The notes under the pieces: model-generated
What the model was told of the DNA's origin: nothing
Databases searched by the model: none
Seen by the model: the letters and a program-made list of their open reading frames with translations, nothing else
DNA from: Nonomuraea africana
GTDB taxonomy: Bacteria > Actinomycetota > Actinomycetes > Streptosporangiales > Streptosporangiaceae
Length of the DNA: 64,000 nt
Direction of reading: 5' to 3'
Assembly: GCF_014873535.1 (NCBI RefSeq)
Contig: NZ_JADBEF010000001.1
Span: 5,518,001 to 5,582,000 of the forward strand
Shown: positions 32,292 through 41,606 of the stretch, piece by piece
Position numbering within the stretch: the stretch's first letter is position 1
How the letters are laid out: each line of letters begins with the position of its first letter
Position numbers and translations under genes: made by a program

Positions 32292-32758
32292 GTTGCGGAG
32301 TATCCCGCGCGGTCGGAGGGTTCGTCCTCGTCTTCGTCAAGCTCGGGCTTCTTGTACGGGTCCGCGTCGCCCGCGTAGGCGGCGCCCTGGGCCCGCTTGG
32401 CGACCTCGGCGTCGCGCTCCTTGGCAGCGGCCAGCAGCTCGTCGAGCTGGCGGGCGCTGTCCGGCAGCGGGTCGTGCTTGAAGGTCAGCGTCGGTGTGAA
32501 GCGCACACCTGTCTGCTTGCCCACTTCCGAGCGGATGACCCCCTTCGCGCTCTCCAACGCGGCCGCGCTGTCGGCGCGCTCGGCGTCGGAGCCGAACACC
32601 GTGTAGAAGACCGTCGCCTCCCGCAGGTCAGCGGTGATGCGTGTGTCGGTCACGGTCACGAAGCCCAGCCGTGGGTCCTTGATCCGCCGCTCCAGCATCT
32701 CGGCGACGATCTGCTGGATGCGGTCGGCGAGCTTGCGCGCTCGTGCGGCGTCCACCAT
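32288..32758 (-). CDS. rbfA: 30S ribosome-binding factor A
   Basis: 156 residues. The KH-like core runs from ARKLADRIQQIVAEMLERRI through LGFVTVTDTRITADLREATV to GVRFTPTLTFKHDPLPD. A charged tail (PYKKPELDEDEDEPSDRAG) follows, as in other actinobacteria. Assists maturation of the 16S rRNA 5' end and cold adaptation. Confidence 0.97.
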   Translation of the reverse strand: MVDAARARKLADRIQQIVAEMLERRIKDPRLGFVTVTDTRITADLREATVFYTVFGSDAERADSAAALESAKGVIRSEVGKQTGVRFTPTLTFKHDPLPDSARQLDELLAAAKERDAEVAKRAQGAAYAGDADPYKKPELDEDEDEPSDRAGYSAT

Positions 32759-32780
32759 CTTCGATCCCCCTAGTGTTCGG

Positions 32781-33077
32781 TCAGTCTTCGTCGTTGTAGA
32801 GCCGCTGCCGGGCGGACAGCAGTTCGATATCAGGGCGGTAAGCCACCAGGCGCTCGCAGGCGTCCATCACCTCGCCGCAGTTGCCCGCGGAGGCCGAGAC
32901 GACGGCGATGCCGATCTCCGCTCTGCGGTGCAGGTCGAGATGGCCGGTCTCGGCGACGGCGACGCTGGGGAAGCGTCGCTGCACCTCCGCGACGATGGGA
33001 CGCACCACGCCACGCTTCTGCTTCAGCGAGTGCACATCGCCGAGCAGGATGTCCAGGGTCAGGGCACCGACATACAT
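32781..33077 (-). CDS. DUF503 family protein
   Basis: 98 residues starting MYVGALTLDILLGDVHSLKQ; an in-frame ATG three codons upstream (33086) is an alternative. The KQKRGVVRPIVAEVQRRF and AETGHLDLHRRAEIGIAVV segments define the family, which in actinobacteria is constantly found between infB and rbfA. No biochemical function is established; the position suggests ribosome or initiation-factor work. Confidence 0.93.
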   Translation of the reverse strand: MYVGALTLDILLGDVHSLKQKRGVVRPIVAEVQRRFPSVAVAETGHLDLHRRAEIGIAVVSASAGNCGEVMDACERLVAYRPDIELLSARQRLYNDED

Positions 33078-33318
33078 CGTTGGCATCCACCGCTCGGTTC
33101 GTGGCCGGACGCGTGCGAGGCCGTCCGGACGGGCCGCGGTGGGAGCCCTGTCCGGTTCCTCGTACGCCCCGCACGCTCGGGGCCATCCCCCGGCGTACGG
33201 CGCGGCGCCACCCGTGACCTCACGGGCAACGCCCTTCTTCGTCAACGCCGCCGTGCGGCGACTTAGTCCTCGCCGCGCAGGTGACGCCAGTGCTGCGCAT
33301 CGCACCCTGGCGTGCGAG

Positions 33319-33349
33319 GGGCGCCCGGCGGAAACTCCACCGGGCGCCC
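33319..33349 (-). terminator. infB terminator hairpin
   Basis: Ten-bp stem GGGCGCCCGG (33319-33328) / CCGGGCGCCC (33340-33349) with an 11-nt loop, 10 nt past the infB stop. The rest of 33087-33358 shows no gene; it contains a possible promoter for DUF503-rbfA. Confidence 0.75.
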
Positions 33350-33358
33350 TACCACGCT

Positions 33359-36300
33359 TTAGCCGCGCGGCTTCTCCCGCATCTCGAACGTCTCGATGAC
33401 GTCGTCGATCCTGATGTCGCTGTATCCGACACCGATACCGCACTCGAAGCCCTCGCGGACCTCCGTCGCGTCGTCCTTGAAGCGACGCAGCGACGAAACG
33501 GTGAGGTTGTCGGCGACGACGACACCGTCGCGGATGATCCGCGCCTTGCTGTTGCGCACGATCGTGCCCGAACGAACCAGCGAACCGGCGACGTTGCCGA
33601 TCTTCGGCACCTTGAAGACCTCGCGGACTTCGGCGGTGCCCATCTGGACCTCTTCGAACTCGGGCTTGAGCATGCCCTTGAGCGCCGCTTCGATTTCCTC
33701 GATCGCCTGGTAGATGACCGAGTAGTAGCGGATGTCGACGCCCTCGCGCTCGGCCAGGTCGCGCGCCCGAGGCTCGGGGCGGACGTTGAAGCCGATGATG
33801 ACCGCGTTGTCGTCGGCGACGGCCAGGTTGACGTCGTACTCGGTGATCGCACCGACGGCGCGGTGCAGGACACGGAGCCTGACCTCGTCGCCGACGTCGA
33901 TCTTGAGCAGCGCGTCTTCCAGCGCCTCGACCGAACCGGACACGTCACCCTTGATGATGAGCTTGAGCTCGTCGACGCGACCCTTCTCGAGGTTGCTGAA
34001 CAGCTCCTCGAGGGTCAGGCGGCGGCTCGACTTCGCCATGTCGGCGCTGCGCTTGCGCGCGGCGCGCTGCTGGGCGATCTGCCTGGCCATCCGGTCGTCG
34101 GAGACGACGATGAAGTTGTCTCCCGCGCTCGGCACCGCCGTCAGACCCATCACCAGGACGGGACGCGAAGGCGTGGCCTCCTCCACCGGGTCGCCGTTGT
34201 CGTCGAGCATCGCCCTGACGCGGCCGAAGGCCTCGCCACAGACGATGGAGTCGCCGACGCGGAGCGTGCCGCGCTGGACCAGGACGGTCGCGACGGGGCC
34301 GCGACCCTTGTCGAGGCGAGCCTCGATCGTGATGCCCTGAGCGTCCATCGTCGGGTTGGCCCGCAGGTCGAGCTCGGCGTCGGCGGTCAGGATGATCGCC
34401 TCGAGAAGGTTCTCGATGCCGATGCCGTTCTTGGCGGAGATGTCGACGAACAGCGTGGAGCCGCCGTACTCCTCGGCCACCAGACCGTACTCGGTGAGCT
34501 GGGCCCGCACCTTGTTCGGGTCCGCGCCCTCCTTGTCGATCTTGTTGACCGCGACCACGACGGGCACGTCGGCCGCCTGGGCGTGGTTGAGCGCCTCGAT
34601 CGTCTGCGGCTTCACACCGTCGTCGGCCGCGACCACCAGGACGGCGATGTCGGTGGCCTTGGCACCACGGGCACGCATGGCGGTGAACGCCTCGTGACCG
34701 GGGGTGTCGATGAAGGTGACCTTCCGCTCTTCGCCCTCGTGCTCGGTCGCGACCTGGTAGGCACCGATGTGCTGGGTGATGCCGCCGGCCTCGCGCGCCG
34801 CCACGTTGGTGTTGCGGATGGCGTCGAGCAGCTTGGTCTTACCGTGGTCGACGTGACCCATGACGGTCACCACGGGCGGACGCGCGGCCAGGTCGGCCTC
34901 GTCGCCCTCATCCTCGCCGAACTCGATGTCGAAGGCCTCGAGAAGCTCGCGGTCCTCCTCCTCCGGGCTGACGACCTGGATGTTGTAGTCGAGCTCGGCA
35001 CCCAGCAGCTGCAGGGTCTCCTCGTTGACCGACTGCGTGGCGGTCACCATCTCGCCGAGGTGCAGCATGATCTGCACCAGCGAGGCGGGGTTCGCGCCGA
35101 TGCGGTCGGCGAAGTCGGACAGCGAAGCGCCGCGCGGGAGCCTGATCGTCGCGCCGTTGCCGCGAGGAACCTGCACGCCGCCGATCGCCGGCGCCGACAT
35201 GTTGTCGAACTCCTGGCGCCTCTGGCGCTTGGACTTGCGACCACGCGCGGGACGGCCACCGGGACGGCCGAACGCGCCCGCGGTACCGCCGCCACGACCA
35301 CGGCCGCCACCACCGGGACGACCGGCGAAACCGCCGCCGCCACCACCGGGACCGCCGGTGCCGGTGCGCGGACCCGCGCCACCGCCACCACCGGGACGAC
35401 CGGCGAAACCGCCGCCACCGCCACCGGGACGACCGGCGAAACCGCCGCCGCCACCGGGACGGCCACCGCCGCCACCGGGACGACCGCCACCGCCACCGCC
35501 GCCGGGACGGCCCGCGCCGCCACCGCCACCGGGACCGGCAGGACGACCCTGCGGCATCATCATCGGGTTGGGACGCGGCCCGCCGGGACGCGGACCACCC
35601 GCGCCGGGACCGGGACGGGGACCACCCGCACCAGGCCCTGGACGGGGACCACCGGCGCCGGGAGCGCCCTGGCCACCACGGCCCGCGGGCGGACGCGGCA
35701 TCGCGCCGTCGCGCGGAGCGCCGTCACGGGGACCGCCGGGACGCGGGCCACCCTCACGGGGACCGCCCTCACGCGGACCGCCGGGACGCGGCGGACGCTG
35801 ACCCATGCCGGTCGCGTTGGACGAGAACGGGTTGTTACCGGGACGAGGCCCGGGACGCGGACCGGGCTTGGGCCCAGGACGCGCGCCACCCTCACGCTGG
35901 CCACCGGGACCACCGGCGGGACGCGGAGCGCCGCCGTCGCGAGGACCACCGGGGCCCGCCGGACGGCCGCCCTGCTGGGCGGGGCCTGGACGCGGACCTG
36001 GCGCAGCGGGACGGGAAGCCGGCCCAGGACGAGGCGCGGGAGAGGGCTTGGGGCCCTCGAAGCGCGGAGCCTGGGGGGCCTGGGGAGCCTCGCGAGGAGT
36101 CTCGGTCCTGGCCGCCTCGGGCTGAGGCTGCTGATGGGGCATCGGAACCGGCGGGCGCGGAGTGCCACCGGCTGGACCGGGGCGGGGCCCCGGCTTCGGA
36201 ACAGGACCCGGACGCGGGCCTGCGGATACGGGCGCCTCCGCGACGCCGTTGCCGGCCTGGCTGCTGTCAGCCGGCCGGGGCGCAGCCCTCGGCGGCTGCG

Positions 36301-36493
36301 GCTTGGACGACGAACCGCCGCCCTTCGTGGGCTTGGAAACGCCCAAAGCTTCGGTGAGCCTGCGGACCACCGGCGCTTCGATGGTGGAGGACGCCGAACG
36401 GACGAACTCTCCCATCTCCTGGAGCTTGGCCATGACGACCTTGCTCTCTACGCCGAACTCCTTAGCGAGCTCGTATACCCGGACCTTCGCCAC
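33359..36493 (-). CDS. infB: translation initiation factor IF-2
   Basis: 1044 residues, the long actinobacterial form. The N-terminal IF2_N domain (VRVYELAKEFGVESKVVMAK) is followed by about 350 residues of Gly/Pro/Arg low complexity with GRPGGGGGG and GPRPGPGAGG repeats, a second IF2_N region, then the G domain (G1 GHVDHGKTKLLDAIR, G3 DTPGHEAF, G4 NKID) and domains II-IV. Delivers fMet-tRNA to the 30S subunit. GTG start. It lies after the nusA/ylxR genes. Confidence 0.98.
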   Translation of the reverse strand: MAKVRVYELAKEFGVESKVVMAKLQEMGEFVRSASSTIEAPVVRRLTEALGVSKPTKGGGSSSKPQPPRAAPRPADSSQAGNGVAEAPVSAGPRPGPVPKPGPRPGPAGGTPRPPVPMPHQQPQPEAARTETPREAPQAPQAPRFEGPKPSPAPRPGPASRPAAPGPRPGPAQQGGRPAGPGGPRDGGAPRPAGGPGGQREGGARPGPKPGPRPGPRPGNNPFSSNATGMGQRPPRPGGPREGGPREGGPRPGGPRDGAPRDGAMPRPPAGRGGQGAPGAGGPRPGPGAGGPRPGPGAGGPRPGGPRPNPMMMPQGRPAGPGGGGGAGRPGGGGGGGRPGGGGGRPGGGGGFAGRPGGGGGGFAGRPGGGGGAGPRTGTGGPGGGGGGFAGRPGGGGRGRGGGTAGAFGRPGGRPARGRKSKRQRRQEFDNMSAPAIGGVQVPRGNGATIRLPRGASLSDFADRIGANPASLVQIMLHLGEMVTATQSVNEETLQLLGAELDYNIQVVSPEEEDRELLEAFDIEFGEDEGDEADLAARPPVVTVMGHVDHGKTKLLDAIRNTNVAAREAGGITQHIGAYQVATEHEGEERKVTFIDTPGHEAFTAMRARGAKATDIAVLVVAADDGVKPQTIEALNHAQAADVPVVVAVNKIDKEGADPNKVRAQLTEYGLVAEEYGGSTLFVDISAKNGIGIENLLEAIILTADAELDLRANPTMDAQGITIEARLDKGRGPVATVLVQRGTLRVGDSIVCGEAFGRVRAMLDDNGDPVEEATPSRPVLVMGLTAVPSAGDNFIVVSDDRMARQIAQQRAARKRSADMAKSSRRLTLEELFSNLEKGRVDELKLIIKGDVSGSVEALEDALLKIDVGDEVRLRVLHRAVGAITEYDVNLAVADDNAVIIGFNVRPEPRARDLAEREGVDIRYYSVIYQAIEEIEAALKGMLKPEFEEVQMGTAEVREVFKVPKIGNVAGSLVRSGTIVRNSKARIIRDGVVVADNLTVSSLRRFKDDATEVREGFECGIGVGYSDIRIDDVIETFEMREKPRG

Positions 36494-36605
36494 TGCACTC
36501 CCTTACTTGGCCCGGGAGGCTGGCAGTGCCGTCCGGACCGTCGTTAACTTGACGTCTTCATCGCCGCGTGCTCATCAGGCGCTCATAGCAATCTGACTCC
36601 GCCCA

Positions 36606-36920
36606 TCAACTCGGCGTCCTACATGACATTTCGTGGTTCTCCTTCTCCAGGTGCGCTCGCACTCGCGAGATGTCAAGCGGCCCCGGCACGCGAAACGCGC
36701 GCGGAAACGCTCGGCGACGCTCGGCAAGCTCCAGGCAGCTCAGGTCGGGATGCAGCGAAGCACCCCGGCCAGGGAGCCGTCCTCGCAGGTCAGGGACCAC
36801 ATGATCCCCAACGAGCACCAGGTGGAGCAGCTCGGACTTAGCCGTGCGAACCCTGCAGCCCACGCATGTTCTCAGCGGGGCCGCCTGGCCACCATATTCC
36901 AGCTTACCGCTTGGACGCAT
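36606..36920 (-). CDS. ylxR: YlxR/RnpM-family RNA-binding protein
   Basis: 104 residues. LRTCVGCRVRTAKSELLHLV is the diagnostic DUF448 motif, and GRLPGRGASLHPDLSCLELA the second. Small RNA-binding protein; Bacillus RnpM modulates RNase P. The ATG lies 17 nt inside nusA, so it is coupled. Always found between nusA and infB. Confidence 0.94.
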   Translation of the reverse strand: MRPSGKLEYGGQAAPLRTCVGCRVRTAKSELLHLVLVGDHVVPDLRGRLPGRGASLHPDLSCLELAERRRAFPRAFRVPGPLDISRVRAHLEKENHEMSCRTPS

Positions 36921-37908
36921 CTACGGAACCGGCGGGATCATCCGCCTGGGTGTCTGGACGGATGTCGATCCGCCATCCGGTGAGCCTGGCCGCCAGCCGG
37001 GCGTTCTGCCCCTCCTTGCCGATGGCGAGGGAGAGCTGGTAGTCGGGCACGGTGACTCGCGCCACCCGGCCTGCGAGGTCGAGAACCTCCACATGCGAAA
37101 CACGTGCGGGGGACAGCGCATTCCCGACGAACTCGGCGGGGTCCTCGGACCAGTCGATGATGTCGATCTTCTCGCCGTGCAGTTCGGTCATGACGCTGCG
37201 CACGCGTGCGCCCATCGGCCCGATGCACGCGCCCTTGGCGTTGACGCCCGCCTTGCGGGAGGCGACCGCGATCTTGGTGCGGTGACCCGCCTCGCGCGCG
37301 ACCGCCGCGATCTCGACGGTGCCGTCGGCGATCTCGGGCACCTCCAGCGCGAAGAGCTTCTTCACCAGGCCGGGGTGCGTGCGCGACAGCGTCACGGACG
37401 GACCCTTGTGGCCCTTCTTCACCTGGACGACGTAGGCGCGGATGCGCTCGCCGTGGATGTAGTCCTCGCCGGGCACCTGCTCGTTGTGGGGCAGCACGGC
37501 CTCGATCTTGCCGAGGTCGACGAGCACCACGCGGGGGTCCTGGCCCTGCTGGATGACGCCGGAGACCAGCTCACCCTCGCGGCTGGCGAACTCACCGAAG
37601 TTGATCTCGTCCTCGGCGTCGCGCAGCTGCTGCAGGATGACCTGCTTGGCGGTGGTGGCCGCGATACGGCTGAAGTTGGAGGGGGTGTCGTCGTACTCCC
37701 TGACGATCTCACCCTCGTCGTTCAGCTCCGCCGCGTAGATCGTGACGTGCCCTGTGGCGCGGTCGAGCTCCGCCCTGGCCTTGGCCGCGGCGCCCTCCGT
37801 GCGGAAGTAGGCGATCAGCAGCGCGTCCTCGATCGCTTTCACGACCAGGTCGAAGGAGATGTCCTTCTCCCGTTCAAGGCTGCGCAGGACGCTCATGTCG
37901 ATGTCCAC
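36904..37908 (-). CDS. nusA: transcription termination/antitermination factor NusA
   Basis: 334 residues, the short actinobacterial form without acidic C-terminal repeats. An N-terminal polymerase-binding domain (KDISFDLVVKAIEDALLIAY), an S1 domain (GVIQQGQDPRVVLVDLGKIE), and two KH domains (GACIGPMGARVRSVMTEL; LAIGKEGQNARLAARLTGW) are intact. GTG start (MDIDMSVLRSL). Downstream of rimP by 12 nt. Confidence 0.97.
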   Translation of the reverse strand: MDIDMSVLRSLEREKDISFDLVVKAIEDALLIAYFRTEGAAAKARAELDRATGHVTIYAAELNDEGEIVREYDDTPSNFSRIAATTAKQVILQQLRDAEDEINFGEFASREGELVSGVIQQGQDPRVVLVDLGKIEAVLPHNEQVPGEDYIHGERIRAYVVQVKKGHKGPSVTLSRTHPGLVKKLFALEVPEIADGTVEIAAVAREAGHRTKIAVASRKAGVNAKGACIGPMGARVRSVMTELHGEKIDIIDWSEDPAEFVGNALSPARVSHVEVLDLAGRVARVTVPDYQLSLAIGKEGQNARLAARLTGWRIDIRPDTQADDPAGSVDASKR

Positions 37909-37920
37909 GAGGCTTCCCCC

Positions 37921-38424
37921 TTAGCCCTCGTCGCCGGTGTCGTCGAGGTCGTCTTCCTCGTCCTCGAACCGGCGGAATTCCACCTGTACCCGTCCTCGGG
38001 TCAGGTCCTGATAGTCGATCCTGCGCAGGGCGCCGTCGACGTCGATCTCCACGCTGCTCTCGTCGGCGCCGCGGATGCGGCCCTCGACCAGGCCGCCGTC
38101 GCGCAGCTCGGCCTTGACCAGGCGTTTGGCGGCGCGGCGCCAGTGGCGCGGCTCGGTCAGCGGGCGGTCGACTCCCGGTGAGGAGACCTCCAGCGTGTAG
38201 GGCGACTGCCCCATCGAGTCGTCGGCGTCGAGCGCGTCGGAGACGCCCTGGCTCACCTCGGCGATGTCGTCGAGCGTGACCCCGCCGTCCTTGTCGACGA
38301 CCACGCGCAGCAGGCTTCGCTTGCCCGCGCGGGTGACCGTGACGTCCTCCAGGTCGAGACCTGCTGTGGCGACGACGGGCTCCAGGAGCTTCATCAGGTG
38401 GTCGCGGGATGATTCGCTGCCCAT
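37921..38424 (-). CDS. rimP: ribosome maturation factor RimP
   Basis: 167 residues. LEPVVATAGLDLEDVTVTRA then LLRVVVDKDGGVTLDDIAEV and YTLEVSSPGVDRPLTEPRHW are the family blocks; the C-terminal SH3-like part (VEGRIRGADESSVEIDV) follows, with an acidic tail. Needed for 30S assembly. First gene of the rimP-nusA-ylxR-infB run; it is divergent from the lipoprotein gene, so the 38425-38664 gap holds both promoters. Confidence 0.96.
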   Translation of the reverse strand: MGSESSRDHLMKLLEPVVATAGLDLEDVTVTRAGKRSLLRVVVDKDGGVTLDDIAEVSQGVSDALDADDSMGQSPYTLEVSSPGVDRPLTEPRHWRRAAKRLVKAELRDGGLVEGRIRGADESSVEIDVDGALRRIDYQDLTRGRVQVEFRRFEDEEDDLDDTGDEG

Positions 38425-38664
38425 GTCGACCTCCCTATTGTGTTGCGATTCATGGCCGCCAAACGGAAGACGGCCGCTCAGTCGACGACTGCTCTCACCC
38501 TATCCGTACCAGGGCACGGAAGAGCGCCACTCGACAGGGTCGGGCGGCTGAGTCTCGAGAGAGCGAGACCATATCGCACTGGGCACGATCAGGGGGAACG
38601 CGCCAACGGGGCGCGCCAGCCCTTACGATGCTGTGTGCCTTCCCGACCTGACCGGAGGTTGTCC

Positions 38665-39147
38665 TTGCGTCCCCTGTCCAGGCGTGCCGTGCTCGCGGGC
38701 GGCGCGGCGACGGCGGCGCTCTCCGGCTGCTCGGCGGGCGGATCCGAGCCCGCCGCCCCGAAGGCCCCCGATCCCGAGCACGTGCTGTTGCGCGAGCTGA
38801 TCGTCGACAAGCAGCGCACGATCGGCCTCTACTCCGTGCTGGTGGCGGCGGGCGGCGAGAAGCTGGCCCCGTTCCTCGCCCGGCACGAGGAGCACCTGGC
38901 CGCGCTGCGCGAACGGCTGCCGCGCGACGACGCGCAGACCGGCTCCTCTCCCACGCCCTCTGCGGCGCCCTCCCCGACGCCCGCGCCGCGCAAGGTGTCG
39001 CTGACCAGGCTGCGCGACCTCGAGCGCAGGGCCGCCGCGCTGCGCCCGCGCCAGCTCGGCCAGGCCTCGCCCGCGCTGGCCCAGCTGATCGCCAGCATCG
39101 GGGCCTGCGAGGCCCTCCACGCCCTCGCCCTGCCGAGGTCCCTGTGA
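38665..39147 (+). CDS. Tat-type lipoprotein of unknown function
   Basis: 160 residues from a TTG with GGAGG at 38654-38658. The N-terminus RPLSRRAVLAGGAATAALSG then Cys combines a twin-arginine signal (SRRAVLAG) with a lipobox (ALSGC), so it is exported folded and lipid-anchored. The body is helical (LRELIVDKQRTIGLYSVLVA, then FLARHEEHLAALRERLPRD) with a Ser/Pro linker and resembles the ferritin-like DUF4439 partner that follows. Its TGA overlaps that gene's GTG. Confidence 0.78.
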   Translation: MRPLSRRAVLAGGAATAALSGCSAGGSEPAAPKAPDPEHVLLRELIVDKQRTIGLYSVLVAAGGEKLAPFLARHEEHLAALRERLPRDDAQTGSSPTPSAAPSPTPAPRKVSLTRLRDLERRAAALRPRQLGQASPALAQLIASIGACEALHALALPRSL

Positions 39148-39611
39148 GCACCCCGAGCCCGAGGACTGTCATGAGCGACGTCGAGGCGCTGAGCAAGGCG
39201 CTGGCCGCCGAGCACGCCGCCGTCTACGCCTACGGCCTGATGGGCGCCCGCACGACGGGGTCGCTGCGTTCGAAGGTGGCGGCCGCCTTCGCCGCCCACC
39301 GGGCCAGGCGCGACCAGCTCCGCGCGCTCATCTCCTCGAGCGGCGGCCGGCCGGCCGAGCCCGAGGCCACCTACGCGCTGCCCGTGGTGCCGGCCAACGC
39401 GACCGAGGCCGTGCGGCTGGCCGTCCACGTGGAGGCGGGCATCACCGCCGCCTACCTGGAGCTGAGCGCGGCGGCCGGAGCCGCTACGCGCAAGCTGGCC
39501 GCGCTGGCCATGCAGGAGTCGGTGACCAGGTCGTACGGCTTCCGCCCCGCGATCACGGCCTTCCCCGGCATGCCCGTGAAGACCACGCCGCCGGTCACGC
39601 CCAGCGAATGA
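39144..39611 (+). CDS. DUF4439 ferritin-like domain protein
   Basis: 155 residues. ALSKALAAEHAAVYAYGLMG, ARTTGSLRSKVAAAFAAHRA then AVHVEAGITAAYLELSAAAG form the four-helix pattern of DUF4439, with E/H residues at ferritin-like positions. Coupled by GTGA to the lipoprotein gene, suggesting a joint envelope function. An alternative ATG at 39171 starts MSDVEALSK. Overlaps the convergent KAS III-like gene by 17 nt. Confidence 0.82.
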   Translation: MSTPSPRTVMSDVEALSKALAAEHAAVYAYGLMGARTTGSLRSKVAAAFAAHRARRDQLRALISSSGGRPAEPEATYALPVVPANATEAVRLAVHVEAGITAAYLELSAAAGAATRKLAALAMQESVTRSYGFRPAITAFPGMPVKTTPPVTPSE

Positions 39612-40599
39612 CCGACGCCGCCCAGGTGTAGCCGGTTCCGGCGGCCAGCAGCAGCACCACGTCCCCCGCGGAAAGACGCCCCGCGCGGGCCGCCCTGTCG
39701 AGCGCGAGGAGCGGGTCGACGCCGCTCATGTGCCCCGTGTCGTCCAGGTAGAGCGCGCGTTCGGCGGGGACGCCCAGGGCGGCGAGCAGGCCGTCGTGCA
39801 TGGAGCGTTTCAGGTGCAGCACGCACAGCTGGGAGACGTCGCCGAGCCCGAGGCCCGAACGCTTGAGCGCGCCCTCGGCCACGCGCAGGAAGTTCGGCAG
39901 CGAGACCCTGTCGAGACCCTCCTTCATCGAGGCGGGGTCGGCCACGTCGAGCAGGTGGCGGCCGTTGCTCACACTGTCGTGGCTGGCCGGCTCGGCGCTG
40001 CCGCCCGCGGGCACCCGTACCTGGTGGGCGAAGGAGCCGTCGGTGACCATGTCGCTCTCGAGCACCTCGGCCTGCCCGCCGTCCCTGCTGAGCAGCATGG
40101 CGGCGGCGCCGTCACCGAAGGTGAAGGCGAAGCGCGAGCGCAGGTTGCCGTAGTCGAGCAGGTGCGACTCCCTGCACGCGGCCACCGCCAGCACCCTGCG
40201 CAGATGCGGCTCGGCGAGCATCAGGTCGCGGCAGACGCGCAGGGCCACGGGGGTGCCGCAGGAGACGTAGTCGAGCTCCAGCGCGAAGGCGCGGCGGGCG
40301 CCGAGCAGGTGGGTGATGCGCGGGGCCGCGTGCCAGACGGCGTGGTCCTTCCACGTCGAGCCGAAGTAGACGACCGCGTCCACCTCGGCGGCGTCGGTGC
40401 CAGTCTCGGCCAGCACCCTCGCGCCGACCTCCGCCGCCATGTCGCTGACGTGCTCGCCCGAGCCCGCGATGTGCTTGCCGCGCAGCCCGAACCTCTCCAC
40501 GATCACCTGCTCGGGCACGCCGCTGGCCGCCGAGATCTCCGCCGCCGTCATCCAGCGCTCGGGCAGGTAGCTCGCGGTCCCCGCGATGTGGATCGTCAC
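39595..40599 (-). CDS. KAS III-like 3-oxoacyl-ACP synthase/thiolase-fold enzyme
   Basis: 334 residues from a GTG coupled to livM. Thiolase fold with nucleophile Cys114 in LDYVSCGTPVAL, His262 in CVLHLKRSMHDGL, and a third active-site segment DDTGHMSGVDPLLALD where His290 stands in the position that is Asn in FabH (GNTSAAS). A long insert (about 175-225) is present. It may condense, hydrolyse or transfer acyl groups from CoA rather than make fatty acids. Last gene of the Liv/ligase operon. Confidence 0.82.
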   Translation of the reverse strand: MTIHIAGTASYLPERWMTAAEISAASGVPEQVIVERFGLRGKHIAGSGEHVSDMAAEVGARVLAETGTDAAEVDAVVYFGSTWKDHAVWHAAPRITHLLGARRAFALELDYVSCGTPVALRVCRDLMLAEPHLRRVLAVAACRESHLLDYGNLRSRFAFTFGDGAAAMLLSRDGGQAEVLESDMVTDGSFAHQVRVPAGGSAEPASHDSVSNGRHLLDVADPASMKEGLDRVSLPNFLRVAEGALKRSGLGLGDVSQLCVLHLKRSMHDGLLAALGVPAERALYLDDTGHMSGVDPLLALDRAARAGRLSAGDVVLLLAAGTGYTWAASVIRWA

Positions 40600-41606
40600 G
40601 CCTTGCCCTTCTTTCTCGTCAGGGACGCAAGGCCGCCCGGCAGGAACAGCACGAGCACCACGAACAGCGTGCCGAGCACCAGCAGCGGCTCGCCGATCAC
40701 CGTGGAGAGCTCGCCGAGCCGGTGGCTGAGGTAGGTGTAGACGAGGCCGCCGATGAGCGCGCCGTACGGCCTGCCCGACCCCCCGAGCACCACCATCACC
40801 AGCAGCCCGAGCGTGAAGGTGGAGTCGGTGACCTCGGCGTGCGCTCCGCCCGCCACCAGCGCGTAGACCATCCCCGCCAGCGTCGCCAGGAACGACGAGA
40901 GCGTGAACGCCATCAGCTTGAAGGCGTAGGGCCGCAATCCCAGGACGGCCACGCGGCCCTCGTTGTCCCTGATGGCCCGCCACACGCGTCCCGGCCTGGA
41001 GGCCAGCGCCCAGCGGACGGCCGCGGCGGTGAGCGCCAGCAGCCCGAGCGCCATCCAGTAGCGGTAGGGGGCGTTGACCACGCCCACCAGCCACTCGGGC
41101 AGCCGCTCGTAGGCCAGCGCGAGCCCGAGCTCGCCGCCGGTGACGCGGAACGGGTCGCGCACCACGAAGATGGCGCCCGCCTGGGCGAAGGCCAGCGTGG
41201 CCATGGCGAAGGCGATCCCGCTGACCCGCAGGCAGATGGCGCCCAGGGCCAGCGGCAGGACGAGGCCCACGGCCAGCGTCCACCCGATCGCCGCGGCGAA
41301 GCCCTGACCGGCCAGCGCGACGGCGGTGGTGTACATCCCCGCCGCGACGTAGAGGCCGTGCCCGAACGACAGCAGCCCGGTGAAGCCGAACAGCAGGTCG
41401 TAGGTGATCGCCACCGCCGCCATCACGCACATCAGCGACATCAGGTGCAGCACGCCGGGGCTGCTGAAGGCGCCGTCGAACAGGACCGGGATCTGGACGT
41501 TCAGGTACGGCAGCGCCGCGGCCAGCACCAGGAGCGCGGGGGTGGCCCAGGACGCCCTGGGCTCGGCCGCCGGCAGGACCCTGGCCTGCAAGGTGGAGAG
41601 GTTCAC
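40596..41606 (-). CDS. livM: Liv-type ABC transporter permease (LivM)
   Basis: 336 residues, about ten hydrophobic helices. VAITYDLLFGFTGLLSFGHG and GRVWRAIRDNEGRVAVLGLR are the LivM signatures (the second is the ATPase-coupling loop), and VMVVLGGSGRPYGALIGG follows. It forms a heterodimer with LivH. GTG start and TGA stop both overlap neighbours by four bases. Confidence 0.92.
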   Translation of the reverse strand: MNLSTLQARVLPAAEPRASWATPALLVLAAALPYLNVQIPVLFDGAFSSPGVLHLMSLMCVMAAVAITYDLLFGFTGLLSFGHGLYVAAGMYTTAVALAGQGFAAAIGWTLAVGLVLPLALGAICLRVSGIAFAMATLAFAQAGAIFVVRDPFRVTGGELGLALAYERLPEWLVGVVNAPYRYWMALGLLALTAAAVRWALASRPGRVWRAIRDNEGRVAVLGLRPYAFKLMAFTLSSFLATLAGMVYALVAGGAHAEVTDSTFTLGLLVMVVLGGSGRPYGALIGGLVYTYLSHRLGELSTVIGEPLLVLGTLFVVLVLFLPGGLASLTRKKGKA

